Notes: generated from the sequence alone by a model not told the origin. Shown: positions 8,664 through 17,592, numbered from the stretch's first letter. The stretch: DNA of 64,000 nt from Ferrovibrio sp046297595 (GCF_046297595.1 NZ_JBKBHT010000004.1:310001-374000), one strand, 5' to 3'. Numbers and translations are program-made.

Positions 8664-9542
8664 TTAGACAGTTCTCTGCGCCTTGTCCTTCGCATTGGTG
8701 GCCGCGATGTTGTCGCGGATTTCCTGCCATTCGGCATCGTTCAACTCGGTCAGGCCGCCGAAGCCGCCGGCGGTGTTCAGCCATTGCGCGCCGTCGATGG
8801 CGATCACCTCGCCGCTGACATAGCCGACCTCGTCGCTGAGCAGGAAGGCGGCCAGGTTGGCCAGTTCCGACATCTTGCCCACGCGCCGCATCGGTATGGC
8901 GCCGATCATCTGCTTCTCCAGCTTTTCCGTCGGCGCCAGGCGCTTGGTCATGCCTTCGGTGGGGAAGGGGCCGGGCGCGATGGCATTGAGCCGGATACCC
9001 TTCGGCCCCCATTCCACGGCCAGCGACTGTGTCATCGCGGCGATGCCCGCCTTCGACATGGCCGACGGCACCACGAAGGCCGAGCCGGTCCAGACCCAGG
9101 TGGTGACGATGGAAACGATGCTGCCGCCGCGCTTCTCGGCGATCCAGCGTTTGCCCACGGCCTGCGTCACGTAGAAGCTGCCATGCAGCACGATGTTGGC
9201 GATGGCATCGAAGCCGCGCGGGCTCAGCTCCTCGCTGCGGGCGATGAAGTTGCCGGCGGCATTGTTCACCAGGCCGTCCAGCGGGCCATGCTGCTGCCAG
9301 ATCGCCTGCACCATCTCGTCCACCGCCTGGGCCACGCGGATGTCGCAGGGATGGCAGAAGATCTTGCCGCCGGTGGCGGCGGCCAGTTCCTGTGCGGCTT
9401 CCTGCAGCACGCCCTCGCGGCGGCCACAGATATGCAGCTCGGCGCCCAGTTCCATCAGGCGGTGGGCCATGGCCTTGCCCAGGCCGGTGCCGCCACCGGT
9501 GATCAGAATACGCTTGCCCTGGAACAGATCGCTGCGGAACAT
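8664..9542 (-). CDS. SDR family oxidoreductase, 2,4-dienoyl-CoA reductase-like
   Basis: This 292-residue Rossmann-fold enzyme has a TGGGTGLGKAMA nucleotide-binding loop near residue 15 and an NNAAGNF motif. At the place where classical SDRs have Tyr-x-x-x-Lys it reads VVPSAMSKAG, with Ser in the Tyr position and Lys kept. The mitochondrial-type 2,4-dienoyl-CoA reductases have this same substitution and use a different Tyr. The likely reaction is NADPH-dependent reduction of a 2,4-dienoyl-CoA in unsaturated fatty acid beta-oxidation. The start ATG at 9542 follows GGGAGGCGAC. It is divergent from another SDR gene across a 79-bp gap that must contain both promoters. Confidence 0.85.
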   Translation of the reverse strand: MFRSDLFQGKRILITGGGTGLGKAMAHRLMELGAELHICGRREGVLQEAAQELAAATGGKIFCHPCDIRVAQAVDEMVQAIWQQHGPLDGLVNNAAGNFIARSEELSPRGFDAIANIVLHGSFYVTQAVGKRWIAEKRGGSIVSIVTTWVWTGSAFVVPSAMSKAGIAAMTQSLAVEWGPKGIRLNAIAPGPFPTEGMTKRLAPTEKLEKQMIGAIPMRRVGKMSELANLAAFLLSDEVGYVSGEVIAIDGAQWLNTAGGFGGLTELNDAEWQEIRDNIAATNAKDKAQRTV

Positions 9543-9621
9543 GTCGCCTCCCTTGCTTGTCGTTGCCGTTCAGATTAGCCAAAGGGTCGGAATCACGCCA
9601 TCGGGAGAGGATGCTCGGATC

Positions 9622-10395
9622 ATGGACCTTCAGTTAGCCGGCAGGGTTGCCATCGTCACCGGTGCCAGTCGCGGCATCGGCCGTGCCATCGCCGAATTCC
9701 TCGCTGCCGAGGGTATGAAGCTGGTGCTGGCGGCGCGTTCGGCCGACCAGCTTGAACAGCTTGCCGCCGGTCTGAAGACCGAATGCCTGGTGCAGGCGGT
9801 GGATCTGCGCGATCCCGCCGTGCCGGCCCAGGTGGTTGCCGCAGCGGCAGAGCGCTTCGGTGGCCTCGACCTGGTGGTGAACAATGCCGGCGCCACCAAG
9901 CGCGGCGACTTTCTGAGCTTGAGCGACGAAGACTGGGCCGATGGCTATGCCATGAAGTTCTTCGGTGCCATGCGTCTCAGCCGCGCGGCCTGGCCGCCGC
10001 TGATGCGGCGCCAGGGCGCCATCGTGAACATCGTCGGTGTCGGCGGCCGCACGGGCGCGGCCGAATTCGCCATCGGCGGTTCGGTCAATGCCGCCTGCCT
10101 CAACCTCACCAAGGTGCTGGCCGATCGCGGCGTGCAGGATGGCGTGCGGGTCAACGCGATCAATCCGGGCACCATCGCCACCGAACGGCTGCAGGTGCGA
10201 ATCCGCAGCTTTGCCCAGGAAAAGGGCCTGAGCGAAGCCGAGGCCGCGACCCAGATGCCGAAGGCCATGGGGGTGGCACGATTCGGCGAACCCGTAGAAA
10301 TTGCCCGGGCGGTGGCTTTTCTCGCGTCGCCGCTCTCGGGCTATCTGCAGGGGGCGATTCTCGACGTCGATGGCGGCCTGACGCGCACGCTCTAG
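9622..10395 (+). CDS. SDR family protein with a degenerate active site
   Basis: This 257-residue SDR-fold protein begins MDLQLAGRVAIVTGASRGIG. The cofactor loop is intact, as are NNAGA and the C-terminal VDGG. The catalytic Tyr-x-x-x-Lys is absent: the aligned segment reads IGGSVNAACL, giving Gly at residue 152 and Asn at residue 156 where Tyr and Lys should be. Upstream, the serine strand reads AIVNIVGVGG rather than the usual S-S/S-G. The protein may bind NAD(P) without classical SDR catalysis or use another chemistry. I take the ATG at 9622 because the SDR homology begins there. The gene is divergent from the dienoyl-CoA reductase-like gene. Confidence 0.8.
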   Translation: MDLQLAGRVAIVTGASRGIGRAIAEFLAAEGMKLVLAARSADQLEQLAAGLKTECLVQAVDLRDPAVPAQVVAAAAERFGGLDLVVNNAGATKRGDFLSLSDEDWADGYAMKFFGAMRLSRAAWPPLMRRQGAIVNIVGVGGRTGAAEFAIGGSVNAACLNLTKVLADRGVQDGVRVNAINPGTIATERLQVRIRSFAQEKGLSEAEAATQMPKAMGVARFGEPVEIARAVAFLASPLSGYLQGAILDVDGGLTRTL

Positions 10396-10502
10396 GCGTA
10401 AAATAGCCACTGTCCGCTTGCTTTTTTGCGGCGGGGGTGCCACTCCCAACCCATGATGCGTAGACAGAATGTCGCCGCCACGACCGGGTCGGGGGTTCGA
10501 TA

Positions 10503-11048
10503 TTGAACAGGATTGCATGGGCGCCGCGCCTCTGCGTGTGGCACGCAATAGCCGCGTTTGTCATTTTGATCGTCCTGGCTGTCGGCCTGCCGGCCCATGC
10601 CGCTGAACCGCTGCCGCCGCCACAGGGCGAGGTGCTGCTGACAGTCACCGGCAAGATCGGTCGCGGCAATAGCAAGTCGGGCGAGGCCCGGTTCGACCGT
10701 GCCATGCTGGAAAAGCTCGGCATGACCGAAGTGGTCACCTCGACGCCATGGCATCCGAAGGTGATGCGTTTCGAGGGTGTGCTGTTGCGCACGCTGCTGT
10801 CCGCCGTTCAGGCGCAGGGCGGCAGCCTGCTGGCCACGGCGCATAACGATTACACGGCGCGCCTGCCGGTGCAGGATGCCGAACGCTACGATGTGATCCT
10901 GGCCCTGCGCGCCGACGACCGCGACCTGACCCTGCGCGACATGGGGCCGATCTTCATCATCTATCCCTATGATCATGACCGCTCGCTCAAGGCCGATGGC
11001 GTCTATGCGCGGTCGGTGTGGCAGTTGCGCCGGCTAGAGGTCCATTGA
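10503..11048 (+). CDS. Exported molybdopterin-oxidoreductase-fold protein
   Basis: This 181-residue protein has a clear signal peptide (hydrophobic stretch ending GLPAHA then AEP). The mature part carries the hallmarks of the SUOX/MsrP-like oxidoreductase molybdopterin-binding fold: STPWHPKVMRFEGVLLRTLL, then NDYTARLPV, then RDMGPIFIIYPYDHD and a final VWQLRRLEV. No cysteine is available to ligate molybdenum, so it is more likely a cofactor-free sensor or partner domain. It starts at a TTG at 10503 behind a G-run. Its stop overlaps the ATG of the histidine kinase (ATGA), implying translational coupling and a shared sensory role in the periplasm. Confidence 0.75.
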   Translation: MNRIAWAPRLCVWHAIAAFVILIVLAVGLPAHAAEPLPPPQGEVLLTVTGKIGRGNSKSGEARFDRAMLEKLGMTEVVTSTPWHPKVMRFEGVLLRTLLSAVQAQGGSLLATAHNDYTARLPVQDAERYDVILALRADDRDLTLRDMGPIFIIYPYDHDRSLKADGVYARSVWQLRRLEVH

Positions 11049-12490
11049 TGCCACGCCGTTTCCTGCCGCAGCAGATCGCGGCTCATCCCGAGGCACTGGC
11101 CGGCGCCGGCCGCCGCTTCGTGCTGGTGCTGGTGGCCACGGTTGTTGGGCTCTCGCTGGTGCTGGCGGCCTATTTCTATGTCCAGCAGCGCGAATACAAT
11201 CGCTTTTCCTTCCAGAACATCGTCTGGGAAGGCGCGCAGTTCCGCAATGAACACCAGGCCTTCCGCGCCGCGTTGCTGGAGTATTTGAACGGCACATCGG
11301 GCGCCACTGAAGACGAGGTGCGCCGACGTTACGATATCCTGCACAGTCGTCTCGACATGCTGCAGGTCGGCCGTGCATCCGCCACCTACATGGCCGACCC
11401 AGATCTCAGCATGTTGCTCACCCGGATCGATCCCGTGGTCCGGAACTGGGACGGCCAGCTGGACGCGCTCTTCGCCGGCAACCGCCAGGCCGGCGATGCG
11501 CTCGCCGTGTCGATGCGCCGGCTTGATGCTGATTTCAGTGCCTTCGCCGCCGGTGTGAACGCCATCGGCATCCGGCGGGTTGACGATGCTCGCGAAAGGC
11601 TCAGCGGCCTGTATGATGTGATGATTGTCGCCGGCGTTGCCACCTGGCTTCTGGTGATTGGGTTCGCTTACGCCCTGATGCGGCAATTGCGCGCCAGCGA
11701 GGCGGCCCATACCGAAATGCGCGCGATGACGGTGGACCTGGAGAATGCCCGCCGCCAGGCCGAGGAGGCCAGCCGCACGAAATCGAATTTCCTGGCCACC
11801 ATGAGCCACGAACTGCGCACGCCGCTGAATGCCATCCTCGGTTTCGCCGACATCATGCGGCAGGGCATTTTCGGGCCGGTCGGCAATCCACGCTACGAGG
11901 ATTATCTCGACGGCATCGTGAAAAGCGGCCAGCATCTGCTGTCGCTGATCAATGACGTGCTGGATATGTCGCGCATCGAGGCAGGCCGGCTCGAACTGGT
12001 GGAAAGCAGGATCGATGTTGGTCAGGCTATCGACCAGGCCCTCGACATGGTGACGGTCACGGCCCAGGGCAAGGGCGTGGTGCTGGAACGCGCCCTGCCG
12101 GCATCGCTGCCATGCTTGCGCGCGGATGATCGCCTGCTGCGTCAGATGCTGCTCAACCTGCTCAGCAATGCGATCAAGTTCACGCCCGAGGGCGGCCAGG
12201 TCGAGATCGCTGTTGCACTGCTGGGCGAGGGCGATCTGGCGATCCGCGTGCGCGATACCGGCATCGGCATGAGCGACCGCCAGTTGCAGAAGGTGTTCGA
12301 ACCCTTTTCGCAGGGCGATTCCATGCGCGCGCGCGAAGCTGGCGGCAGCGGCCTCGGCCTGCCCATCACCCGGCGGCTGATCGAACTGCATGACGGTCGT
12401 ATTCATCTGGCCAGCCGCAAAAGAAACGGCACGACGGCAACCCTGGTCTTTCCGGCCGCGCGGGTCAGCCCCGCCGGCGCCGCTGCGTGA
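11048..12490 (+). CDS. Membrane sensor histidine kinase
   Basis: This 480-residue kinase has two membrane helices (roughly residues 30-52 and 195-220) that bracket a ~140-residue periplasmic region. A HisKA dimerisation domain follows with the phospho-acceptor His in SHELRTPLNAILGFADIM. The HATPase domain shows an N box (LLSNAIKFTPEGG), a G1 box (VRDTGIGM) and a G2 box (GGSGLGLPITRRL). The start ATG at 11048 lies inside the upstream stop codon, and the next gene begins at the stop codon of this one. No response regulator is encoded in this operon, so its partner is elsewhere. The upstream exported protein is the obvious candidate for a periplasmic input component. Confidence 0.9.
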   Translation: MPRRFLPQQIAAHPEALAGAGRRFVLVLVATVVGLSLVLAAYFYVQQREYNRFSFQNIVWEGAQFRNEHQAFRAALLEYLNGTSGATEDEVRRRYDILHSRLDMLQVGRASATYMADPDLSMLLTRIDPVVRNWDGQLDALFAGNRQAGDALAVSMRRLDADFSAFAAGVNAIGIRRVDDARERLSGLYDVMIVAGVATWLLVIGFAYALMRQLRASEAAHTEMRAMTVDLENARRQAEEASRTKSNFLATMSHELRTPLNAILGFADIMRQGIFGPVGNPRYEDYLDGIVKSGQHLLSLINDVLDMSRIEAGRLELVESRIDVGQAIDQALDMVTVTAQGKGVVLERALPASLPCLRADDRLLRQMLLNLLSNAIKFTPEGGQVEIAVALLGEGDLAIRVRDTGIGMSDRQLQKVFEPFSQGDSMRAREAGGSGLGLPITRRLIELHDGRIHLASRKRNGTTATLVFPAARVSPAGAAA

Positions 12491-13545
12491 TGATCCGACA
12501 CCAGTCGTGGCGCCTGCCGCGGTGGTTGCGCACGACGCCGTTCATCCTGCTGATCCTGCTCTGCGCCGCCTGCGCGCCGCGGTTGCAGCCGCCGGGCGAT
12601 GCCGAGGTCGCGCCGCGCCTGCTGGCCGGCGATGCAGGCTGGCAGGCCGGCGATGGCCGCGAATTGCCGCTGCGCCGCTGGGGGCCGTCCAGCCCGAAGG
12701 CCGTGGTGCTCGCGCTGCACGGTTTCAACGATTACAGCAACGCCTTCGCTGAGGCTGCCGAATGGTGGTCCGGACAGGGCATCGCCACCTATGCGCCGGA
12801 TCAGCGCGGGTTCGGCATGGCGCCTCATCGCGGCCTCTGGCCGGGACAGGATCGGCTGGCCGACGATCTGGCCGAATTGAGTGGTCTGCTGCGCCAGCGC
12901 CATCCAGGCGTGCCGTTTTATTGGCTGGGTGAAAGCATGGGAGGCGCGGTGGTGCTGCACGCGCTAGAACGCGTCGCCGCCCGGCCCGATGGCGCCATTC
13001 TGGTGGCGCCCGCCGTCTGGGGCCGGGAAAGCATGCCGCTGCTGTATCGCGTGGCCCTGTGGACCACCAGCTACACCATTCCGTGGAAAACCTTCACGGG
13101 TCAGGGCCTGAAGGTGCAGGCTTCCGACAATATCGAGATGCTGCGTCGCTTGTCGCGCGATCCGTTGTTCATCAAGGCCACCCGCGTCGACGCCATCCAT
13201 GGTCTGGTCAACCTGATGGATGAAGCCGCCGCCGCGCGACCCGAACGGTTGCCGGTTCTGCTGATGTACGGATTGAAAGATGAAATCATCCCCAAGCCGC
13301 CGGTCGAACGCTTTGTCGAGCGGTTCAGGTCGCGGCCGGATATCGACATGCGTATTCTTGTGTATCGCAACGGTTGGCATATGCTGTTGCGTGATCTGCA
13401 GGCTGAAACGGTCTGGCGCGATACGGCGGCATGGATCGCCGACCCGGCCGCAGCCCTGCCATCGGGAGAGGAACGCCGGGTATTGCCGTTGTTCAGGCCA
13501 GAGGAAGGCGCATTGGTGGATGGCCAAGCGGGGGATGGCAAATGA
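12490..13545 (+). CDS. Alpha/beta-hydrolase lipoprotein (monoacylglycerol/lysophospholipase-like)
   Basis: This 351-residue protein has a lipoprotein signal peptide ending LLCAAC (Cys at about residue 22), so it should be anchored to a membrane on the outer side. The hydrolase part has the oxyanion region LALHGFNDYSNAF, the nucleophile elbow GESMGG, an acid candidate in LMYGLKDEIIP and a catalytic His in NGWHMLLRD. This pattern matches serine-aminopeptidase S33/lysophospholipase-type proteins. The substrate is unknown, but lipid or ester cleavage in the periplasm is plausible. Start and stop overlap with both neighbours, making it the third gene of a coupled operon. Confidence 0.85.
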   Translation: MIRHQSWRLPRWLRTTPFILLILLCAACAPRLQPPGDAEVAPRLLAGDAGWQAGDGRELPLRRWGPSSPKAVVLALHGFNDYSNAFAEAAEWWSGQGIATYAPDQRGFGMAPHRGLWPGQDRLADDLAELSGLLRQRHPGVPFYWLGESMGGAVVLHALERVAARPDGAILVAPAVWGRESMPLLYRVALWTTSYTIPWKTFTGQGLKVQASDNIEMLRRLSRDPLFIKATRVDAIHGLVNLMDEAAAARPERLPVLLMYGLKDEIIPKPPVERFVERFRSRPDIDMRILVYRNGWHMLLRDLQAETVWRDTAAWIADPAAALPSGEERRVLPLFRPEEGALVDGQAGDGK

Positions 13546-14006
13546 CGCGTGCGGCGTTTCTGGAAATGGTCTGGGCAGCTCTTGGCATTGTGCCGACTCT
13601 GGCGGGGGTATTGTGGCTCATCGACGCCGAGCATGGGCTGGCGCTGACTTCGCTGGGCAGCACGGCGATCCTGCTGTTCTGTTTCCCCACTCATGAAGGC
13701 GCGCGGCCGGTTGCCGTTCTGGTGTCGCATCTGCTGGGGGCGGCCATCGGCATCGCGCTGCTGCAGGTCTTCGGCAGCAATATCTGGACCATGGGAGCGG
13801 GTGTCGCCCTCATCGCCGTGGCGATGCGCCTGCTCAACATCATGCATCCGCCGGCCGGGGCCAATCCGCTGATCGTGCTCAATCTCAAAAGCAGCTGGCT
13901 GTTCCTGGCCTATCCGCTGCTGCCGGCCCTGCTGATCATGCTGGCGGCGGTGTTTGCCTGGAGCCGCCTGCGCCCAGGTCCGCGCTGGCCGCTCCGCTGG
14001 CTCTGA
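13542..14006 (+). CDS. HPP family integral membrane protein
   Basis: This 154-residue membrane protein has four hydrophobic segments and the family hallmark NIMHPPAGANPLIV. HPP proteins include plant chloroplast and cyanobacterial nitrite transport proteins, but most bacterial members have no assigned function. The ATG at 13542 overlaps the stop of the lipoprotein hydrolase (ATGA). It is the last gene of the four-gene operon starting at 10503, and it is convergent with the glycosyltransferase at 14028. Confidence 0.85.
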   Translation: MTRAAFLEMVWAALGIVPTLAGVLWLIDAEHGLALTSLGSTAILLFCFPTHEGARPVAVLVSHLLGAAIGIALLQVFGSNIWTMGAGVALIAVAMRLLNIMHPPAGANPLIVLNLKSSWLFLAYPLLPALLIMLAAVFAWSRLRPGPRWPLRWL

Positions 14007-14027
14007 TCGGGCGGCTTCTGGTCGGGA

Positions 14028-14948
14028 TTATCGCAGGGGCGGTAATGCCGCCTCGGCATCCTCAACCGACAAATCCTGCAGGCTCGGGCGCTGCAGCAGC
14101 CGCACCCAGTCGCCGCGCGGCGATACCTTGCGCGGATCGGACTCGTGGGAATACAGCACCAGCGAGGGACAGCCGCTGGCGGCGATGATGTGCATCGGCC
14201 CGGTATCGTTGCCGATGGCCAGCGCCGCATGACGGCCCAGCGTGGCGAGGTCGGCGATGGTGGTCTGCTCGCACAGGTCGATGGCTTCGGGGCAGGCCGA
14301 TTTGATGATGTCGATTTCACCGCGCTCGGCGGCGCGGCCGATCAGCACCGGCGTCATGCCTTTGTGCAGCAGGCGGTTCCCGAGTTCGGCGAAGCGATCC
14401 GCCGGCCAGCGTTTCGCCGGCCGGTGCGGCGCACCGCCCGGCACCAGCAGCATGTAGCGCGGCGGCAGGTCGAAGCGTGCGATGTCGCTCTGCAGAAATC
14501 CCAGATCGGGCAGACCCGGATCGGGGATACCGACCAGCGCCAGTTGCCGCCGCCGCAATTCGGTGATGTGCATCGGTTCAGTCGGATCGGGAATGTGATA
14601 GGCGCAGCCCGGTGCGTTGCCCACCCATTCCGGGCGCGCGCCGGAGAGGTGCAACAGCCGGTAATACCATTTCGTCCGCTGGCTGCCCTGCAGGTCGTAA
14701 ACGCGGCTGAAGCCGGCATCGCGGATGCGGCGGATCAGACGCCAGGTTTCGCCGATGCGCCACAGCTTGGGCCGTGTATCGGTCCAGATCTCGTCGACCA
14801 GGCCGGAGCTGCGCATCAAATCGACATACGGCGCCGTGGTCAGCAGCACGATTTGTTCGCCCGGATGGTGCCGGCGGATCGCACGCAGCAAGGGTAGGGA
14901 GAGGATCATGTCTCCCAGGGCGGAGTGCTTGATCACCAGGATCGTCAT
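14028..14948 (-). CDS. Glycosyltransferase family 9 (heptosyltransferase-like)
   Basis: This 306-residue GT-B enzyme of the ADP-heptose:LPS heptosyltransferase type is involved in lipopolysaccharide core or related glycan assembly at the cytoplasmic face. It shows the N-terminal MTILVIKHSALGDMILSLPL motif and the C-terminal donor-binding region ALAIGNDTGPMHIIAASGCP, both typical of GT9. I choose the ATG at 14948 because the family starts exactly there. It lies 2 bp beyond the stop of the O-antigen ligase-like gene, so the three surface-glycan genes form one leftward operon. Confidence 0.9.
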   Translation of the reverse strand: MTILVIKHSALGDMILSLPLLRAIRRHHPGEQIVLLTTAPYVDLMRSSGLVDEIWTDTRPKLWRIGETWRLIRRIRDAGFSRVYDLQGSQRTKWYYRLLHLSGARPEWVGNAPGCAYHIPDPTEPMHITELRRRQLALVGIPDPGLPDLGFLQSDIARFDLPPRYMLLVPGGAPHRPAKRWPADRFAELGNRLLHKGMTPVLIGRAAERGEIDIIKSACPEAIDLCEQTTIADLATLGRHAALAIGNDTGPMHIIAASGCPSLVLYSHESDPRKVSPRGDWVRLLQRPSLQDLSVEDAEAALPPLR

Positions 14949-14950
14949 GA

Positions 14951-16246
14951 TCAGCCGGCGAATTTCGCATCGGGACGTGCCGCCAGCCGTGCTGTTGCGA
15001 TGACCAGCGATAAAGAGGTCCAGAGCAGCATGGCAGGCCAGTTGCTGAAGAAACTCTGGCTCGCCGTAAATGGAAACAGCAGCAGCATCAGACTGCCCGT
15101 CACCAACGCGCCCACGATCCGGGTGGGCGTCCGGCGCAGCAGATCGATGCACAAGGCACCCAGCGTCGCCAGGAAAGTGAGGAAACCCAGACTGCCAATG
15201 ATGCCGGTTTCCGCCAGCCATTCGATATAGGCATTATGCGGGTGTGGATGGCAGCCATCCTTCAGGGTGTCGCCCAGCACGATCTGGCAGGCGATCTGGA
15301 AATTCTTCATGCCGGCGCCGGTCAGCGGAAATTCGCGCCAGACATGCAGGCCGGCGGCGAACAATTCGCCATAGGGGGAGTCCCAGAAATTGTTCAGCAC
15401 GTTCAGCAGACCGGCGACGCGGCTCATGATGCGCGGACTGTTGAGTACAATGGCGGCCAGCACCCCCGCGGTCGCGACCAGCAGCAGCAGGCCATAGAGC
15501 CGGTAGGGTGGCGGCGCCAGCAGGATGGCCAGGCCTGCGCTGGTCGCGATGGCGATCAGCGTGAGCAGCGATGCGGCCCGCTCGCCGGTCAGCAGGATGA
15601 AGCCGAACGCCGTCGCGGCCAGTGCAAGGATGGCACAGGCCCGCAGTACCGATACGCGCGAACCACGCGCGAGCAGGAGGGCACCAACGGCGAGCAGCGG
15701 AAAGCCGATGCGGGCCACGAACATGCCGATATTCGGCCGGTCCAACGGCCCGGTCAGGCGGCCGCTCCCTGTAATCGGCTGCCCGGTCAGCGAAACCCCG
15801 CGAAGCAACTGAAGCAGGCCGTCCAGGATGGCAAAACCGATGATGGCAGCCCAGGCCATGGCGACAAACTTCACGTCGCGCGGCGACTGGATTAGCCATG
15901 TCGTGACCGCCGCGAACAGGAGAATGAAGCGCAGCCAGCTCGTGCTGCGACCAAAGGAAGCGGCGGGGTCCACGGCAAAGGGTGAGACGAGCAGGTTCAG
16001 CGCCAGCCATGTGGCAAGGAGCGTCAGCAGTGGTGGAAAAAGCGCGCTGCGCCATTCGCGACGAACCAGCAGAACGGCAAGATAGCCGACATTGATCAAT
16101 CCGACCACGATTTCGGCACCGCCGCGCGAGAACAGCAGCATGGCGGGCAGGATCGCGAACAGGCCGAGGGCGATCTGCCGCAGCCTGCCGGTCCAGTCGT
16201 CGGCCGGCGCGATATGGGCGGACATCATGCTGATGGTCATGATCAT
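14951..16246 (-). CDS. O-antigen ligase / Wzy_C family membrane protein
   Basis: This 431-residue polytopic membrane protein has about ten to twelve hydrophobic segments and a large periplasmic loop containing HPHPHNAYIEWLAETGIIG, the conserved Wzy_C/WaaL signature around the catalytic His. Members either ligate O-antigen to lipid A-core (WaaL) or polymerise repeat units (Wzy); sequence alone does not separate these. Two near-adjacent Met codons (16246 and 16240) are possible starts. It sits between a GT2 and a GT9 gene, consistent with surface polysaccharide assembly. Confidence 0.85.
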   Translation of the reverse strand: MIMTISMMSAHIAPADDWTGRLRQIALGLFAILPAMLLFSRGGAEIVVGLINVGYLAVLLVRREWRSALFPPLLTLLATWLALNLLVSPFAVDPAASFGRSTSWLRFILLFAAVTTWLIQSPRDVKFVAMAWAAIIGFAILDGLLQLLRGVSLTGQPITGSGRLTGPLDRPNIGMFVARIGFPLLAVGALLLARGSRVSVLRACAILALAATAFGFILLTGERAASLLTLIAIATSAGLAILLAPPPYRLYGLLLLVATAGVLAAIVLNSPRIMSRVAGLLNVLNNFWDSPYGELFAAGLHVWREFPLTGAGMKNFQIACQIVLGDTLKDGCHPHPHNAYIEWLAETGIIGSLGFLTFLATLGALCIDLLRRTPTRIVGALVTGSLMLLLFPFTASQSFFSNWPAMLLWTSLSLVIATARLAARPDAKFAG

Positions 16247-16247
16247 C

Positions 16248-17174
16248 TCAGGGCTTGCGTATATTGGGCATGGCGCGGAAGGCCGCTGCGGCTCGATCGA
16301 GATAGCGGTCTGATACGTCTAGGCCTATCTTCGCCGCCACATAGCTGACAAGGGCGGATGCCGTTCCAAGTCGCAATCCGCTCCGGCGTGTGGCCTTCCA
16401 GGCGATGGAGGCGCAGATGGCGGCAATCTTGCGCCGATCCTGCGGTGCCAGTCCGCCAGTGTCGCGCAGCAGGTTGTAATAGGCGAAGAAGCGGTCGTGA
16501 TGCTGCTGCCGCTTGTCGGACGACAGATGCGATTCCGCCCGCGGCGCCCACATCACGTAGGCACGCAGGTCGATCAATCGCCGTGCTTTCAATGCCAGGC
16601 GCAACGGCAGCGATTCATCCTGGATGAACAGGCGCTCGTCGCAGCCGCCGGCGGCGCGGAACAGGGTGGTCTCCACCAGCCAGGCCATGCGCACGAAACC
16701 GCGGCCGTCCAGGATGGTGACCAGCGGACGGTCATTGATTTCCATGGCGGGCGCGGTGCCGATGGCCGGCGGATGCAGTTCGGCCGCCGCCTGTGCGGCA
16801 TGTTTTACCTTGCCATGCACCATGTCGGCCTGGTGTTCCTGCATCAGGCGCAACATCGTCGCCACGGCATCGGGGGCGATCAGTTCGTCGGCATCGATCA
16901 GGCATAGATAGCGGCCACGCGCCTGTGCCGCGCCCTGGTTCAGGCGCCTGCTGGGCCCGGCATTGTCGCTGTTGCGGATCACGACGGTGCCCGGCAGGGC
17001 ATCGGCGCGGGCCTGCAGGATATCTGCGGAACCGTCCCGCGAGGCATCGTCGACAAAAATGTATTCTACCGGCACGGACAGGCGCTGGCCGGCGAGCGCC
17101 GACAGCGTGTGGGGCAGGATGTCGGCCTTGTTGTAGACCGGAATCACGAAACTGATTTCAGGTTGGCCGGACAT
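16248..17174 (-). CDS. Glycosyltransferase family 2
   Basis: This 308-residue GT-A enzyme begins MSGQPEISFVIPVYNKADIL. The first aspartates of the nucleotide-sugar site are in YIFVDDASRDGS and the metal-binding DxD-like motif is in CLIDADELIAPD. A downstream FIQDESLPLRL segment supplies the likely catalytic acidic residue. It is the first gene of the leftward surface-glycan operon; its stop codon is 1 bp from the start of the next gene. The sugar donor and acceptor cannot be predicted. Confidence 0.88.
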   Translation of the reverse strand: MSGQPEISFVIPVYNKADILPHTLSALAGQRLSVPVEYIFVDDASRDGSADILQARADALPGTVVIRNSDNAGPSRRLNQGAAQARGRYLCLIDADELIAPDAVATMLRLMQEHQADMVHGKVKHAAQAAAELHPPAIGTAPAMEINDRPLVTILDGRGFVRMAWLVETTLFRAAGGCDERLFIQDESLPLRLALKARRLIDLRAYVMWAPRAESHLSSDKRQQHHDRFFAYYNLLRDTGGLAPQDRRKIAAICASIAWKATRRSGLRLGTASALVSYVAAKIGLDVSDRYLDRAAAAFRAMPNIRKP

Positions 17175-17261
17175 GCTGAACCGCTGGGCGGAAAAGGAAG
17201 CGGATAGCCGCGAATAAAGGCTTTCGCCTCGGTTTACAAGCGGGGCAGGGGATGGCGCGGG

Positions 17262-17561
17262 TCAGGCGATGATAAGAAAGATCGATTCGGCGGGCGGCCG
17301 GCGCTGCACATTGGCAAAGCCGTCATAGGTGATCGGAGCGCCGTGGAACTCACGCACCGGAGCTTCCCGTTCCGCCTTGGCCTTGTCAGGCCCGCCGATC
17401 TCCCCACGCACTTCCAGCAGTTTCTGAAGCAGGGTTTCCACCCCGGGCATTTGCCCCTCGCTGACGATCTCGGCACGCGACTTCGGCATGCCGCCCGTGG
17501 CGAGGGTCACGGTGCCGCGCTCGATGGGCAGGGACGGGATGATGTCGGTGATGTTAGACAT
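17262..17561 (-). CDS. Hypothetical protein, 99 residues
   Basis: This small soluble protein begins MSNITDIIPSLPIERG, with no membrane segment, signal peptide or motif I recognise. Its composition is balanced and unlike the shadow frames of the GC-rich genes around it, and it starts at an ATG just upstream of an AT-rich, non-coding stretch that could hold a promoter. It is flanked by the glycan operon and by the divergent DUF1194 gene. No function can be assigned. Confidence 0.5.
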   Translation of the reverse strand: MSNITDIIPSLPIERGTVTLATGGMPKSRAEIVSEGQMPGVETLLQKLLEVRGEIGGPDKAKAEREAPVREFHGAPITYDGFANVQRRPPAESIFLIIA

Positions 17562-17583
17562 TTTATTAAGGTTACCAGATCAT

Positions 17584-17592
17584 TTATCCACA
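17584..17592. promoter_or_regulatory. Perfect consensus DnaA box
   Basis: The 9-mer TTATCCACA lies in an AT-rich part of the divergent intergenic region between the 99-residue hypothetical gene and the DUF1194 gene. It matches the DnaA consensus exactly. A single box is not an origin; it could be a regulatory or titration site, or chance. Confidence 0.4.
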
